A DNA stretch of 64,000 bases from Mesorhizobium sp. AR07 (GTDB taxonomy: Bacteria; Pseudomonadota; Alphaproteobacteria; Rhizobiales; Rhizobiaceae): positions 1,798,001 to 1,862,000 of the forward strand of contig NZ_CP080525.1 in NCBI RefSeq assembly GCF_024746815.1, given 5' to 3'. A program made the translations under genes and the position numbers. Below the pieces are notes generated by a model, which searched no databases, was not told the DNA's origin, and saw only the letters and a list, made by a program, of their open reading frames with translations. This document shows positions 26,450 to 35,691 of the stretch, piece after piece (the stretch's first letter is position 1; the number at the start of each line of letters is the position of its first letter).

Positions 26450-27634
26450 TCATCGACCTGCGCTCCCGAGGGTCGGAAATTTGCCCGACGGCATTGGATA
26501 ATCCTCTTGCGGCTGCATTGCGATCGCCGCGATCCGCCGCTCGCATGCGGCGATCGCACCGGCGCCGTCCAGAACGCGGAACGCCGCATCATAGGAGCGG
26601 CTGTCGCCATGCTCCAGCCAGATCATCTCGCCGCGTTCGCGTGCGGCGAGATTGCCCAGCACATGATGCGTCGAGGGCTCGATGCCCAGCGCATACTGCC
26701 CCGCCTGGAAATTCTGCCATTGATAGGCGCAAGGCAGCTGGTCCTTGCGGGTAACCACTTCGAAGCCAAGCCCGAGCTGATCGTTGACCACCGCCACGGG
26801 CACGTCGCCCTTGGCATCGGCCGCCATCTCGTGCTGCCAGACCTGCTCGCTGAAACCCAGTTGCGGCGCCGGCACCGTGCGGTAGCCGACCTTCTGCGTC
26901 TGGTAGCACTCGCCGCCATGGCCGGCCCAGACGACGTCCCGGATCGGCGCCAGATAGCGCGAGCCTTCGTCGAGCAGGGGATGGCTGACATTGACGTGGT
27001 AGAAATACATATGCGGCGTGCGGTTGAAGCCGTGATTGACGACACGGTCGAAGAGCCTGATCTCGTTGCTGCCGACATCGGCCTCGACGCGCCGCAGCAG
27101 ATGCAGGTCCTCGCCGAACACCGCCGACTGCTGAACGATGCCTTCGGCCCACAGCACGCAGCGGTCGCCGTCCCAGGTCTCGCCATAGCCGGTCAACCTG
27201 GCCGGAATGGTGCCGACGCGGCCGTGCAGCGAATGGACGACGGACTTCTTCCCCGGATAGTTGTAACTCTCGGCCGGCACTTCTTCCCGCCCCAAGATAT
27301 GGTCGAGCCCGCAGGTGACAAGCAGGCCCGAGAAAGAACGCGCCCAGGCCAGGCCCGCCTCGCCCTCATAGTCGTGCAGGCCGGGATGACGAAAGCCGCT
27401 CGGCGAATGCCAGCCGATCGCCTGGCCCTTGAAGTCACAGTCCGCGATATCGAGCGCCCGGTCGACCAGCGCGGTGAAGCGCAGGCCCGAGCCGGTGCGG
27501 AACTCCAGCATGCGGATGCCACGTTCCACACCGTCGCCGAGTGTCATCAGCCGCACGCCGGCGAATTGCGACAGCATGCCCGAGCGTTCGCTGACCTGCC
27601 GGCGCGACAGCGCCTTGCCGTAGAGTTCTACCAT
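26450..27634 (-). CDS. Aldose-1-epimerase-like DUF4432 family protein
   Basis: The 394-residue protein belongs to the DUF4432 branch of the galactose-mutarotase-like fold: FTALVDRALDIADCDFKGQAIGWHSPSG near the start, FSGLLVTCGLDH, SLHGRVGTIPA, and MYFYHVNVSHPLL with conserved histidines of the sugar site. It probably interconverts anomers or binds a carbohydrate intermediate in the cytoplasm. It lies 10 bases downstream of the ABC ATPase gene within the minus-strand operon, supporting a sugar-like substrate for this pathway. The exact reaction is not established for this family. Confidence 0.85.
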   Translation of the reverse strand: MVELYGKALSRRQVSERSGMLSQFAGVRLMTLGDGVERGIRMLEFRTGSGLRFTALVDRALDIADCDFKGQAIGWHSPSGFRHPGLHDYEGEAGLAWARSFSGLLVTCGLDHILGREEVPAESYNYPGKKSVVHSLHGRVGTIPARLTGYGETWDGDRCVLWAEGIVQQSAVFGEDLHLLRRVEADVGSNEIRLFDRVVNHGFNRTPHMYFYHVNVSHPLLDEGSRYLAPIRDVVWAGHGGECYQTQKVGYRTVPAPQLGFSEQVWQHEMAADAKGDVPVAVVNDQLGLGFEVVTRKDQLPCAYQWQNFQAGQYALGIEPSTHHVLGNLAARERGEMIWLEHGDSRSYDAAFRVLDGAGAIAACERRIAAIAMQPQEDYPMPSGKFPTLGSAGR

Positions 27635-27644
27635 GCGACGTCCT

Positions 27645-28421
27645 TCATTTTGCCCTCGCCTCCTTGAGCAGGGCCGACATGTCGGCGCCAGTGATGATGC
27701 TTTCCACGGTCAACAGATCGGTATCGGCGACCGTCTGCTCGGCGACGATCTCGCCGCGACGCATGACGATGATGCGGTCGGCGACCTGGAACACATGGTG
27801 GATGTTGTGGGTGATCAGAAGCACGGAATGGCCGGCGTCGCGCACCTCCTTGACGAAGCGCAGCACGCCATGGGTTTCCTCGACGCCGAGATTGTTGGTT
27901 GGTTCGTCGAGAATGATGACCTTGGCGGCAAACTGCATGGCGCGCGAAATCGCGATCGACTGGCGCTCACCGCCCGACAGCGTGCTGACTAGCGCATCGG
28001 CGTCCAGCTTTTTCGAGATGCCGACGCGCTTCAAAAGGGCCGAGGCGGCACCGCGCAATTTGGCGAGATCGAGCGGCGCGAACACGCCGAGCCATCCAAG
28101 ATTGACCGGTTCGCGGCCGAGGAAAAGATTACGCGCGATGCTGAGATCCGGCGCCAGTGAGGTGTCCTGGTGGATGGTCTCGATGCCGAGATCCATCGCG
28201 TCGCGGGTCGAGCGGATCGATGCCTTCTCGCCGCGCACATAGATGTCGCCGCGGTCGGCTGGAAACACGCCGGAGATCGCCTTGATCAGCGTCGACTTGC
28301 CAGCGCCATTGTCGCCGAGCAAAGCCACCACCTCGCCCTCGTTGAGCGTGAAGGAGGCGCTCTTCAGCGCCCGCACGCTGCCGAAGGACTTTTGCAGATT
28401 CTGCAGCCGAAGCACTTCCAT
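27645..28421 (-). CDS. Sugar ABC transporter ATP-binding protein (single-domain, CUT2)
   Basis: The 258-residue ATPase has Walker A GDNGAGKST near residue 36, signature LSGGERQS, and Walker B VIILDEPTNNLG. It resembles the FrcA-type ATPase at 1335-2075 in length and in the IETIHQDTSLAPDLS Q-loop region. The ATG at 28421 is three bases from the permease stop, so the genes are translationally linked. It powers the second of the two importers encoded in this long operon. Confidence 0.92.
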   Translation of the reverse strand: MEVLRLQNLQKSFGSVRALKSASFTLNEGEVVALLGDNGAGKSTLIKAISGVFPADRGDIYVRGEKASIRSTRDAMDLGIETIHQDTSLAPDLSIARNLFLGREPVNLGWLGVFAPLDLAKLRGAASALLKRVGISKKLDADALVSTLSGGERQSIAISRAMQFAAKVIILDEPTNNLGVEETHGVLRFVKEVRDAGHSVLLITHNIHHVFQVADRIIVMRRGEIVAEQTVADTDLLTVESIITGADMSALLKEARAK

Positions 28422-28423
28422 CG

Positions 28424-29443
28424 TCAGCTCCTTGCGGCGTTCTTCTGCAGCAAAGCGTGCAGGATGAGCATGGCGAGGATGATGACGCCGACGAAGATGT
28501 TGTAGGCGAGCCCAGGCACGCCGATCAGCACGATGCCGTTTCGGATGGCCCGCAGCATCAGCGCGCCGACGATGGTGCCCAGGATCGTGCCGCGCCCACC
28601 GGTCAGCGCCGTGCCGCCGACCACGACCATGGCGATCACTTCGAGCTCGTAGCCGGTGCCGGCTACCGGCGAGGCGGCCGAAATGCGGAAGGCGCTGATC
28701 ATGCCGGCCAGTCCCGCCAGCACCGAGGTGAGGATGAACAGCCAGATCTTGACGGCATCGGCCGGCACGCCGCGCGCCACCGCCGCGTTGCGATTGCTGC
28801 CGATGGCGCTGATCCAGTTGCCGAGCTTGGCGTAGCGCAGGATGTAGATCGCCAGCAGTGACAGGCCGATGAACCACCACAGCGAGGTGTAGAACCGGAA
28901 CGAGCCGACATTGAAGCTGCCGGCCAGCAGCGTCACGAAAAAGCCGGGCTGGTCCCAGGATTTCAGTGGAAATCCTTGCGTGACGTAGAGCGCCGCCCCG
29001 CGCACCACGAGCAGCATCGACAGCGTGACCAGGAAGGAAGAGATGCCGATCTTGGTCACGATCAACCCGTTGATCGCACCGATCACCACGCACAGCAAAA
29101 GCCCGGCAAGCAGAGCCACGCCGATGCCGGCCTCGCCATTCTGCACCAAAAGCATGACCACCACCGGCGCCAGCCCGAACACGGCGCCGACCGACAGGTC
29201 AAACTCGCCCGCCGTCAAAAGCAGCGTCATGCCGAGCGCGATGATGCCGAGCTCGGGCAGGAACGCCATCATGTTGGAAATGTTGAGCGGCGACAGGAAA
29301 TTGGCATCGGCGATGGCGAACACCGCCAGCAAAATGATGAGGATGACGAAGGACGAGAACTGCGGCGAGCGCATCAGGCTCGATCTGCGTTTCCCGACAG
29401 GCATTTCGTCTTCTGCGGCGATCGTCATGACTGCTTGAACCAT
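28424..29443 (-). CDS. Sugar ABC transporter permease (RbsC family)
   Basis: The 339-residue permease has the CUT2 signature LLTAGEFDLSVGAVFGL, the IGSNRNAAVARGVP loop and the TALTGGRGTILGTIVGA helix. About 25 N-terminal residues precede the first membrane span. The start may be the ATG at 29443 or the internal Met six codons later. It works with the ATPase immediately downstream and the binding protein 43 bases upstream. Confidence 0.9.
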   Translation of the reverse strand: MVQAVMTIAAEDEMPVGKRRSSLMRSPQFSSFVILIILLAVFAIADANFLSPLNISNMMAFLPELGIIALGMTLLLTAGEFDLSVGAVFGLAPVVVMLLVQNGEAGIGVALLAGLLLCVVIGAINGLIVTKIGISSFLVTLSMLLVVRGAALYVTQGFPLKSWDQPGFFVTLLAGSFNVGSFRFYTSLWWFIGLSLLAIYILRYAKLGNWISAIGSNRNAAVARGVPADAVKIWLFILTSVLAGLAGMISAFRISAASPVAGTGYELEVIAMVVVGGTALTGGRGTILGTIVGALMLRAIRNGIVLIGVPGLAYNIFVGVIILAMLILHALLQKNAARS

Positions 29444-29456
29444 GCTTTGAAGAGGT

Positions 29457-29478
29457 GCCCGCGGCTTGCCCCGCGGGC
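29457..29478 (-). promoter_or_regulatory. Intercistronic hairpin after the binding-protein gene
   Basis: GCCCGCGG (29457-29464) and CCGCGGGC (29471-29478) form a perfect 8-bp GC stem with a 6-base loop, extendable by two further pairs past a mismatch. It lies between the binding-protein stop (29487) and the permease start (29443). Confidence 0.55.
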
Positions 29479-29486
29479 GCCGGTTT

Positions 29487-30431
29487 TCACTTCGTGTTGT
29501 AGAGCTTCAGGATCGGCTCGACGCTTGTCGCGTCGTAGAGGCTGAAGGTGTGGATGTCGTAGCCGATCGGCTCGCCCGAGGCGGCGAGGCCGAGCAGCGC
29601 CACCGGCATAAAGCCTTGCGCCGACGGGAACTGCCAGGCGGCCGCGTTGACGAAGCCGGATTTGACGGCCTCGGCGGTTTCCTTGGAGTTGCCCCAGCCG
29701 ACGACCGGGATTTTGCCGGCCGGCACGCCGGCGCCGTCGAACACCCGCTTGACGCTGGCCGCCACGGAATCGCCAAGCGCGATGATCGCCGGCGGATTGT
29801 TGGCGACCATATAGTCGGTCATCTTGGCGATGATGCCGGCCGGGTCGGTGCCGCAATCGACCACATCATATTTGATGCCGAGCGGATCGAAGACGCTGGC
29901 GATGCCTTCGGTCTCCAACTGCTGGTAGCTGGCGCCAGGCACCTCCACCGGCAGGAACACCTTGTCGCCCTGCTTCACCATCTTGTGGTCGACAAGGTAC
30001 TTGGCCCAGATGACGCCGGCCTCTTTGAGGTCAGCGCCGACATAGGCCTGCCGCCCGGTAGCCGGATCGTCGGTGTTGAAGAACACGATCGGGATGCCGG
30101 CCGCCTTGGCTGCCTTCACCTCCTCGGTCCACAGACCGGGCTGCGCCGATGTGGTGGCGATGCCGTCGGGCTTGGCGGCAAGGGCCGAGTTGAAGGCTTC
30201 CTTCTGCGCTGCCATGTCGCCGCCGCTGAAGGAGATCTTGCAGGTCACCTTGAGCTGATCGCAGGCCTTGGTGGCACCAGCATTCCAGTCCAGCCAGAAC
30301 GCATCCGACGGACCTCCATGCGACAGCAGATAGAACGTCTTGTGCCCATCCTGCGCCAGTGCCGGCGTGCCCAATGAGACGCCGGCGAGCAGCGTTGCGG
30401 CAGCTGCCAGTTTCAATGCGAATTTCAACAT
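29487..30431 (-). CDS. Sugar-type ABC transporter periplasmic binding protein (MocB-like family)
   Basis: The 314-residue protein has a signal peptide: MLKFALKLAAAATLLAGVS, cut likely after PALAQ. The RbsB-like fold starts KTFYLLSHGGPSDAFWLDWN and the hinge region is IVFFNTDDPATGRQAYVGAD. It belongs to the same broad family as the rhizopine-binding MocB and inositol/sugar binding proteins. It follows the MocC-like and MocA-like genes and precedes its own permease and ATPase, forming an import-and-degrade set. The ligand is not identifiable from sequence. Confidence 0.88.
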   Translation of the reverse strand: MLKFALKLAAAATLLAGVSLGTPALAQDGHKTFYLLSHGGPSDAFWLDWNAGATKACDQLKVTCKISFSGGDMAAQKEAFNSALAAKPDGIATTSAQPGLWTEEVKAAKAAGIPIVFFNTDDPATGRQAYVGADLKEAGVIWAKYLVDHKMVKQGDKVFLPVEVPGASYQQLETEGIASVFDPLGIKYDVVDCGTDPAGIIAKMTDYMVANNPPAIIALGDSVAASVKRVFDGAGVPAGKIPVVGWGNSKETAEAVKSGFVNAAAWQFPSAQGFMPVALLGLAASGEPIGYDIHTFSLYDATSVEPILKLYNTK

Positions 30432-30455
30432 TCTTTCCTCCCTTTGCTTGCAACC

Positions 30456-30480
30456 GCGCCGCCGCGAACCGACGGCGCGC
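30456..30480 (-). promoter_or_regulatory. GC-rich hairpin in the leader of the binding-protein gene
   Basis: CGCGCCG (30456-30462) pairs with CGGCGCG (30474-30480) in the 57-base gap between the isomerase-like gene and the binding-protein gene. It could buffer the transcript against upstream degradation; no poly-U tract follows. Confidence 0.35.
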
Positions 30481-30488
30481 GGTGACCA

Positions 30489-31403
30489 TCACAGGCCGTT
30501 GGCGCGGAACTTCCCGTCGAGAAACTTCTTGGCGCGCGGCACGTCGTCTTCGGCCAGATGCTCGATGATGACGGGGATGTTCGGATGCTTCTCGGCCAGC
30601 CGCTGAAGGTAGAGGTCGTAGTTCAACGAGCCGAGGCCGGGCGCCGGCAGTTCGATCTCGCCGACGCCGCGGAAAGTGTGGCTTTCCATGGCGTTGTCGT
30701 CGCCGATATCGGCGTGCTTTTCCGACTTGTCGCTACCCGAGCGCTTGACGTCCTTGGCGTGAGCAATCTTGATCTTGTCGGTCAGCGTGTCGAACACCTG
30801 GTTCAGGATCTGGTCCATGCGGTCGATGTTGTGCGTCTCGAAATAGTTGGTCGGATCCATCAGCAGGCCGAGGCCGGGATGGTCGACCTGGGCGAACATC
30901 CTTACCGTCTCCTCGACAGAGCCCACGACGTTGTTGACATAGGTTTCGAGCAGGAAGACCGCGCCGTGGTCATAGGCCGTCTGGGCGAGGTCGGCGATCA
31001 CCTTGCGGCATTCCTCGAAACCTTCCTCGGTCTTGTTCTTGGGGTGATGCACCCAGTCGGATTCGGTGTTGTAGGTGCCGGTTTCCGAGATCACATACGG
31101 GCTGCCGAAATGGCGGGCGTTGCGGATGATCTCCTTGAGGTAGCCGACGCGTTTGTCGCGCTCGGCCCTGTCCGGATGGATGATGTTGGTGTAGCCCGAT
31201 ACGCAGCAGATCGGCAGATTGTGTTCGCGAAACGTGTCGCGGACTTTCTTGGCCTTGTCCTTGGTGATCTGCCCGGCCGACAGGTCGACATCCCTGAAAT
31301 GCAGGTCGAGCTGCACCGTGTTGAAATCGAGCCCGCGGATCTTCTTCGCCGTCTCTTCGAGACCGTACGGGAAATAACCCGTGAAAATACCTGCCTGCAT
31401 CAT
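30489..31403 (-). CDS. Sugar phosphate isomerase/epimerase family TIM-barrel protein (MocC/IolE-like)
   Basis: This is a 304-residue TIM-barrel of the AP-endonuclease_2 family. The metal-site residues are suggested by VISETGTYN, FLLETYVNN, GLLMDPTNYF and IIEHLAEDD, where the glutamate/aspartate/histidine ligands of sugar isomerases and inosose dehydratases are found. In rhizopine and inositol pathways the equivalents are MocC and IolE. The ATG at 31403 follows a GGGAGGA ribosome site; the frame's further upstream extension overlaps the dehydrogenase gene and was rejected. It sits between the MocA-like dehydrogenase and the binding protein in the operon. Confidence 0.87.
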   Translation of the reverse strand: MMQAGIFTGYFPYGLEETAKKIRGLDFNTVQLDLHFRDVDLSAGQITKDKAKKVRDTFREHNLPICCVSGYTNIIHPDRAERDKRVGYLKEIIRNARHFGSPYVISETGTYNTESDWVHHPKNKTEEGFEECRKVIADLAQTAYDHGAVFLLETYVNNVVGSVEETVRMFAQVDHPGLGLLMDPTNYFETHNIDRMDQILNQVFDTLTDKIKIAHAKDVKRSGSDKSEKHADIGDDNAMESHTFRGVGEIELPAPGLGSLNYDLYLQRLAEKHPNIPVIIEHLAEDDVPRAKKFLDGKFRANGL

Positions 31404-31459
31404 GATGTGAATTCCTCCCTGTAAGCGACTCGAGTTGCTTGATGATTTGGTTGTGGTGA

Positions 31460-32545
31460 TCAGATGGCGATTTCGGAAAGCCTGACCGTGCGGCCCTCGT
31501 CGATCGAGCGGTAGCCCGCCTCGACCAGCGCCATGGTCTTGACGTTGTCGGCGACGGAGAGCGCCGGCGGCGCGCCGGTCTTGACCGCGTGCTGCAGCTG
31601 CTCCATCACGCCGATGAAGGCATGCGGGAACCACATCGTGTCCCAATGGGGCGTGACCCACGCGCCGCCGGTCGTCTCGGTCGAGGCATAGGTCAGCGTC
31701 GAGGCAGCGCCCGTCGGCCAGCCGATGGTGCCCTTGGCGACGCCCTTGGTGCCGTCGACGCGCCAGTTGATGTGCTGGTCGTCCTTGTAGCCATCCTGGC
31801 GCGGGCCGGACCAGACATCCTCCAGCGACACGGCGAGCACGCCGGACGGGAAGCGCAGCGTCGACACGGTGATCCCGTCGGAATGGTCGAATTTCGTGCG
31901 CGGGTCCTTGCGCGTCAGCGTGGTGATCTCGTCGGGATCGCCAAACAGGAAGCGCAGCACGTCGAGGTGATGCACGCTCATATTGGCGAGCGTCAGCCGG
32001 TCATAGTCCTCGAGAAAACTCTGCCAGTGCGGGATGGCGTGCATGTCGATCTGCGCGAAGACGATGTCGCCCAGCGCGCCGCTGTCCATGATCTGCTTCA
32101 GCACGCGCATCGACTGGTCGTAGCGCATGTTCTGGTTGACCGAGAGGATCTTGCCGGCCTTCGCCGCCTCGTCGCGCAGCTTGACCGCTTCCTCGACCGA
32201 CAGCGCCAACGGCTTCTGCGCCAGGATCGCCCTGATGTGCTTCTGCTTCAGCGCGTGCCGGATCAGCGCCGGCTGCTGGTCGGGTGGAAAGGCAAGATCG
32301 ATGATCTCGACTTGTCCGTCCTCGATCAGCTTTTCCGGCGTATCGTGCACGGTGGGGATGCCCCAGCGCTTGGCGACCTTCTCGGCGCTGGCCTTGGTGC
32401 GCGAGGCGATCGCCACCACCGGGAAACCGGCTTCCTGGTAGGCGGCGAGATGGCACTCGGCCATGATCATGCCGGCACCGACGCAGCCGATCCTGTATTC
32501 TTTCGTGCGCACCTTCACGTCCGGCTCGAAGCCACTATCTACCAT
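31460..32545 (-). CDS. Gfo/Idh/MocA-family NAD(P)-dependent oxidoreductase
   Basis: The 361-residue protein has an N-terminal Rossmann domain with IGCVGAGMIMAECH, the family motif AQKPLALSVEEAV containing the conserved EKP-like lysine (here QKP), and LANMSVHHLDVLRFLFGDP, whose HHLD histidine and aspartate are typical catalytic positions. It should oxidise a hydroxyl of a sugar or inositol-like substrate in the cytoplasm. The ATG at 32545 (MVDSG) has GGGAGG five bases upstream; the longer frame from 32584 overlaps the preceding gene. The Glu-to-Gln change in EKP is worth noting but occurs in subfamilies. Confidence 0.9.
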   Translation of the reverse strand: MVDSGFEPDVKVRTKEYRIGCVGAGMIMAECHLAAYQEAGFPVVAIASRTKASAEKVAKRWGIPTVHDTPEKLIEDGQVEIIDLAFPPDQQPALIRHALKQKHIRAILAQKPLALSVEEAVKLRDEAAKAGKILSVNQNMRYDQSMRVLKQIMDSGALGDIVFAQIDMHAIPHWQSFLEDYDRLTLANMSVHHLDVLRFLFGDPDEITTLTRKDPRTKFDHSDGITVSTLRFPSGVLAVSLEDVWSGPRQDGYKDDQHINWRVDGTKGVAKGTIGWPTGAASTLTYASTETTGGAWVTPHWDTMWFPHAFIGVMEQLQHAVKTGAPPALSVADNVKTMALVEAGYRSIDEGRTVRLSEIAI

Positions 32546-32580
32546 CTGATCCTCCCGAAGCTCTTTTCTTGCGGCCGCCG

Positions 32581-33642
32581 TCATCTCGCCAGCGCTCCCC
32601 CGCTTTGCCCGAAATAATGCACTCTGGCCGGCTCGCAGGATATCGCCACCATTGCGTCAGGCCGGATATCGGGCTGACCGCGCAACAATGCCTTCAGCCG
32701 CGCCTGCCCGGCAGCGAGTGTCACCACGGTGTAGCCGCCAAGCGGCTCAACCTCGAACACCCGCGCCGGGCGGCCCGTGCCCCCGTCCGCCCACGGACTA
32801 ACCTTGATATCTTCCGGCCTGAGCCCGATCTCGACGGCATTGGCGGGAGCAGCCTTGTCGGCAATGCGGATCGCACCTTCGGCCGCCTCGACGCCGCTCT
32901 CGCCGCGCATAGATCTCAGGATATTCATCATCGGTGAGCCGAGCAGCCTCGCCACATAGGTGCTGGCCGGGCGGTCATAAATCTCGGCCGGCGCGCCGAT
33001 CTGCCTGATCCTGCCGTCTTCCAGGATGGCGATGCGGTCGGCGACCGACATCGCCTCTTCCTGATCATGCGTGACATAGATCAACGTCTTGCCCAGCTCG
33101 CGCTGGATGCGTTTCAGCTCGACGCGCGTTTCCTCGCGCAGCCTGGCGTCGAGCGCCGAGATCGGATCGTCCATCAGATAGGCATTGGGATCGCGCACCA
33201 GCGCACGCGCAATCGCCACGCGCTGCCGCTCACCGCCCGAAAGCTGTGCCGGCGGCTTGTGCAGGATGTGGCCGATATGCAGCTTGGCCGCGACGTCGGC
33301 GACCCGCCTTTTGATCTCGAGCTCGGCGATCCGGCGTTCAACCAGAGGGAAGCGGACATTGTCGAGCGCGCTCATATGCGGAAAAAGCGCCAGGTTCTGG
33401 AACACCATCGCCACGTTGCGCTCGGCCGGCGACACCATGTTGACGGACTTGCCGCCGATCAGGATTTCGCCGGCGTCAGGCGTCTCCAGCCCTAGCACGA
33501 GGCGCAGGATTGTCGACTTGCCCGACAGCGGCGGACCGAAGAAGCAGAAGAACTCGTTGTCGTTGACAGTGAACGAGGCGTCGTCGACGGCGATTGTCTT
33601 GCCGTAGCGCTTGGTCACATTGCGAAAGACAATATCAGCCAT
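32581..33642 (-). CDS. CUT1 ABC transporter ATPase A (Walker B Glu replaced by Asp)
   Basis: The 353-residue ATPase has a C-terminal TOBE/MalK-like regulatory domain. Walker A is GPPLSGKST (36-44), the signature LSGGE (134-138) is intact, and Walker B reads LMDDP (156-160), with aspartate in place of the catalytic glutamate. Its partner at 33644-34735 has the opposite defect, so together they should form one competent and one degenerate ATP site. The pair, two permeases and a large binding protein resemble the Rhizobium glycerol importer (GlpS/GlpT with GlpPQV), but no GlpU-like gene is present. The ATG at 33642 is at the family start. Confidence 0.9.
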   Translation of the reverse strand: MADIVFRNVTKRYGKTIAVDDASFTVNDNEFFCFFGPPLSGKSTILRLVLGLETPDAGEILIGGKSVNMVSPAERNVAMVFQNLALFPHMSALDNVRFPLVERRIAELEIKRRVADVAAKLHIGHILHKPPAQLSGGERQRVAIARALVRDPNAYLMDDPISALDARLREETRVELKRIQRELGKTLIYVTHDQEEAMSVADRIAILEDGRIRQIGAPAEIYDRPASTYVARLLGSPMMNILRSMRGESGVEAAEGAIRIADKAAPANAVEIGLRPEDIKVSPWADGGTGRPARVFEVEPLGGYTVVTLAAGQARLKALLRGQPDIRPDAMVAISCEPARVHYFGQSGGALAR

Positions 33643-33643
33643 C

Positions 33644-34735
33644 TCAACCTGCCTTGATCGCAAGGCCGGTAGCGGCATCGAAGACCCGCACCGCCGACGC
33701 GGCAGGCGCGACGACGGCGATGGCCCCGATCGCCAGTCCGACATCATTGTCGAACACCGTCTTCACCGTGCTCTCGCCCTGGCCGAGATGAACGATGGTG
33801 CGCGCACCGATCCGTTCGACGAAGCTTACCGGCATGGCGAGGCCCGGCCCATCTTGCACCAGCGACGCCTGTTCCGGCCGGAACCCGTAAAGCATCTCGC
33901 CGCGCGCGCCACGCATGGCCGCAGCGAGCGCGTCCGGCAGCGGCGGAGTGATGCCCAACGGCCCGAGATCGACGACCAGTCCGCGGTCGCTCTCCGCCGG
34001 CCTGCCCTTGAGCAGGTTCATGCCCGGCGCGCCGATGAAGCGGGCGACGAAGACATTGGCCGGATCGTTGTAGACCTCGAGCGGCGTGCCGACCTGTTGC
34101 AGCACGCCGTGATCCATCACCGCGATGCGGTCGGCCATGGTCATCGCCTCGAGCTGGTCGTGGGTGACATAGACCATGGTCTGGCGGAACTGGCGCTGTA
34201 GCTGCTTCAGTTCGGTGCGCATGACGGCCCGGAAAGCGGCGTCGACATTGGAGAGCGGTTCATCGAGCAGGAAGATCGCCGGCTCCATGATCGCCGAGCG
34301 GCCGATCGCCACCCGCTGCAAGATGTTGACCGACAGCCGGTCGGCCTTGCGGTCGAGCAGCGGCGTCAGTTGCAGCATCTCGGCGATCGCGCCGACGCGG
34401 CGGTCGATCTCTGCCTTCGCGGCACCTCGCATCTTTGGGCCGTAGGCGAGGTTCTGGCGCACCGTCATATGGGTGAAGATGGCATAGTTCTGGAAGACGA
34501 AGCCGACGCCGCGCCGTCCCATCGGCACACCGGCCATGTCGCGCTCGCCAAACAGGATCTTGCCGCCGGTCGGCTCCTCCATGCCGGCGATCATGTTCAT
34601 TGTCGTCGACTTGCCGCAGCCAGACGGCCCGAGCAACGCCATGAACTCGCCATCCGCTATGGCAAGGTCCATGGTCTTCAGCGCGGTGAAGTCGCCGAAT
34701 GTCTTGACCAGCTTTTGCAGATGGATCGCGCTCAT
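33644..34735 (-). CDS. CUT1 ABC transporter ATPase B (degenerate signature LSVNI)
   Basis: The 363-residue MalK-like ATPase has Walker A GPSGCGKST (36-44) and a canonical Walker B LLDEP (156-160), but the signature motif is LSVNI (134-138, encoded at 34322-34336) in place of LSGGQ. The C-terminal TOBE-type domain includes YGFRPEQASLV. The gene is in frame and overlaps the upstream permease (ATGA), so it is expressed, not decayed. The complementary defect in ATPase A one base downstream suggests an obligate heterodimer. The start at 34735 agrees with the family; the long upstream frame belongs to the permease region. Confidence 0.9.
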   Translation of the reverse strand: MSAIHLQKLVKTFGDFTALKTMDLAIADGEFMALLGPSGCGKSTTMNMIAGMEEPTGGKILFGERDMAGVPMGRRGVGFVFQNYAIFTHMTVRQNLAYGPKMRGAAKAEIDRRVGAIAEMLQLTPLLDRKADRLSVNILQRVAIGRSAIMEPAIFLLDEPLSNVDAAFRAVMRTELKQLQRQFRQTMVYVTHDQLEAMTMADRIAVMDHGVLQQVGTPLEVYNDPANVFVARFIGAPGMNLLKGRPAESDRGLVVDLGPLGITPPLPDALAAAMRGARGEMLYGFRPEQASLVQDGPGLAMPVSFVERIGARTIVHLGQGESTVKTVFDNDVGLAIGAIAVVAPAASAVRVFDAATGLAIKAG

Positions 34736-35691
34736 GCCGGCACCTCGCGCGACCGCGCCATGCGCTTCATGGCCAACACCGCGACGATGGACAGCACGAT
34801 CAATATGGCCAGCGCGATCGCCGCCACATAGCCCCAGATCAGGTCCTGCGTGGTCAGCTTGTAGATGTAGACGGAGATGGTTTCGGTGGCGACGCCAGGG
34901 CCGCCGCCAGTCATGATGTAGAGCGTGTCGAAGATCTTGAAGTTCTCGATCACCCTGATCGCCAGCGCGATGATGATGATTGTCTTCATCTTCGGCAGCA
35001 CGATGGTGACGAAGCGCTGCCACGGATTGGCGCCGAGCAGCGTCGCCGCCTTGATCTGCTCCTCCGGCACGCCGACCAGGCCGGCAAGCAGGATGAGGAA
35101 CATCAGCGGCGCCCACTGCCAGATGTCGGCGACCATGACGGCAAACAGCGCCAGCGTCGGGTCCGACAGCCAGGCAATGGTGACTGGAGAGCCGGTGAGC
35201 GACGACAATATGTCGTTCACCGGGCCGCCCGACTGGAACAGCATGAAGAACATGTAGCCGGCCACCGCCGGCACCACCATCATCGGCATCAACAGGATCG
35301 AGTAGAAGATGCGCTTGCCGGGAAAATCGTCGGCAAACAGCGTCGCCAGCGCCAATCCGAGCAGGAACTCCACTGGCACGCAGACGAACATGACGATGGC
35401 CGTGCGCTTCAGCGCACTCCAGAAGCGGGCATCGGCGGCAAGGTCGGTGTAGTTGGCAAAACTGTTCCACAGCGACCAGGCGTTCCACCAGCCAAGGCCC
35501 GACAGCGGCGACCAGTCGGTGACGCTGATGTAGAGCTGCATCAACAGCGGGAAGGCCGAGATGAACAGGACGAGGATCTGCGCCGGCAGTGTCAGCCGGA
35601 AGCCGAGCCTTGCCCCTTCGTCGCGCAGGGCCGGTCTTGCCTGGACGGTTTTCATCGCGTCCTCTGAAATCGTGGCAGTCACCGCGCTCAT
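34732..35691 (-). CDS. Carbohydrate ABC transporter permease (MalF/UgpA-like, CUT1)
   Basis: The 319-residue membrane protein has about six spans and the permease EAA loop written [24 protein letters not shown], which docks on the ATPases. The start at 35691 overlaps the upstream permease stop (ATGA); an internal Met twelve codons later (MKTVQ) is possible. It pairs with the second permease at 35688-36548 to form the channel. Confidence 0.9.
   Translation of the reverse strand: MSAVTATISEDAMKTVQARPALRDEGARLGFRLTLPAQILVLFISAFPLLMQLYISVTDWSPLSGLGWWNAWSLWNSFANYTDLAADARFWSALKRTAIVMFVCVPVEFLLGLALATLFADDFPGKRIFYSILLMPMMVVPAVAGYMFFMLFQSGGPVNDILSSLTGSPVTIAWLSDPTLALFAVMVADIWQWAPLMFLILLAGLVGVPEEQIKAATLLGANPWQRFVTIVLPKMKTIIIIALAIRVIENFKIFDTLYIMTGGGPGVATETISVYIYKLTTQDLIWGYVAAIALAILIVLSIVAVLAMKRMARSREVPA

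Noticed and set aside
33644..34735. ATPase B as a pseudogene because of its broken signature
   Set aside because: The frame, both Walker motifs and the C-terminal domain are intact and the partner ATPase carries the complementary change, which fits a working heterodimer better than decay.
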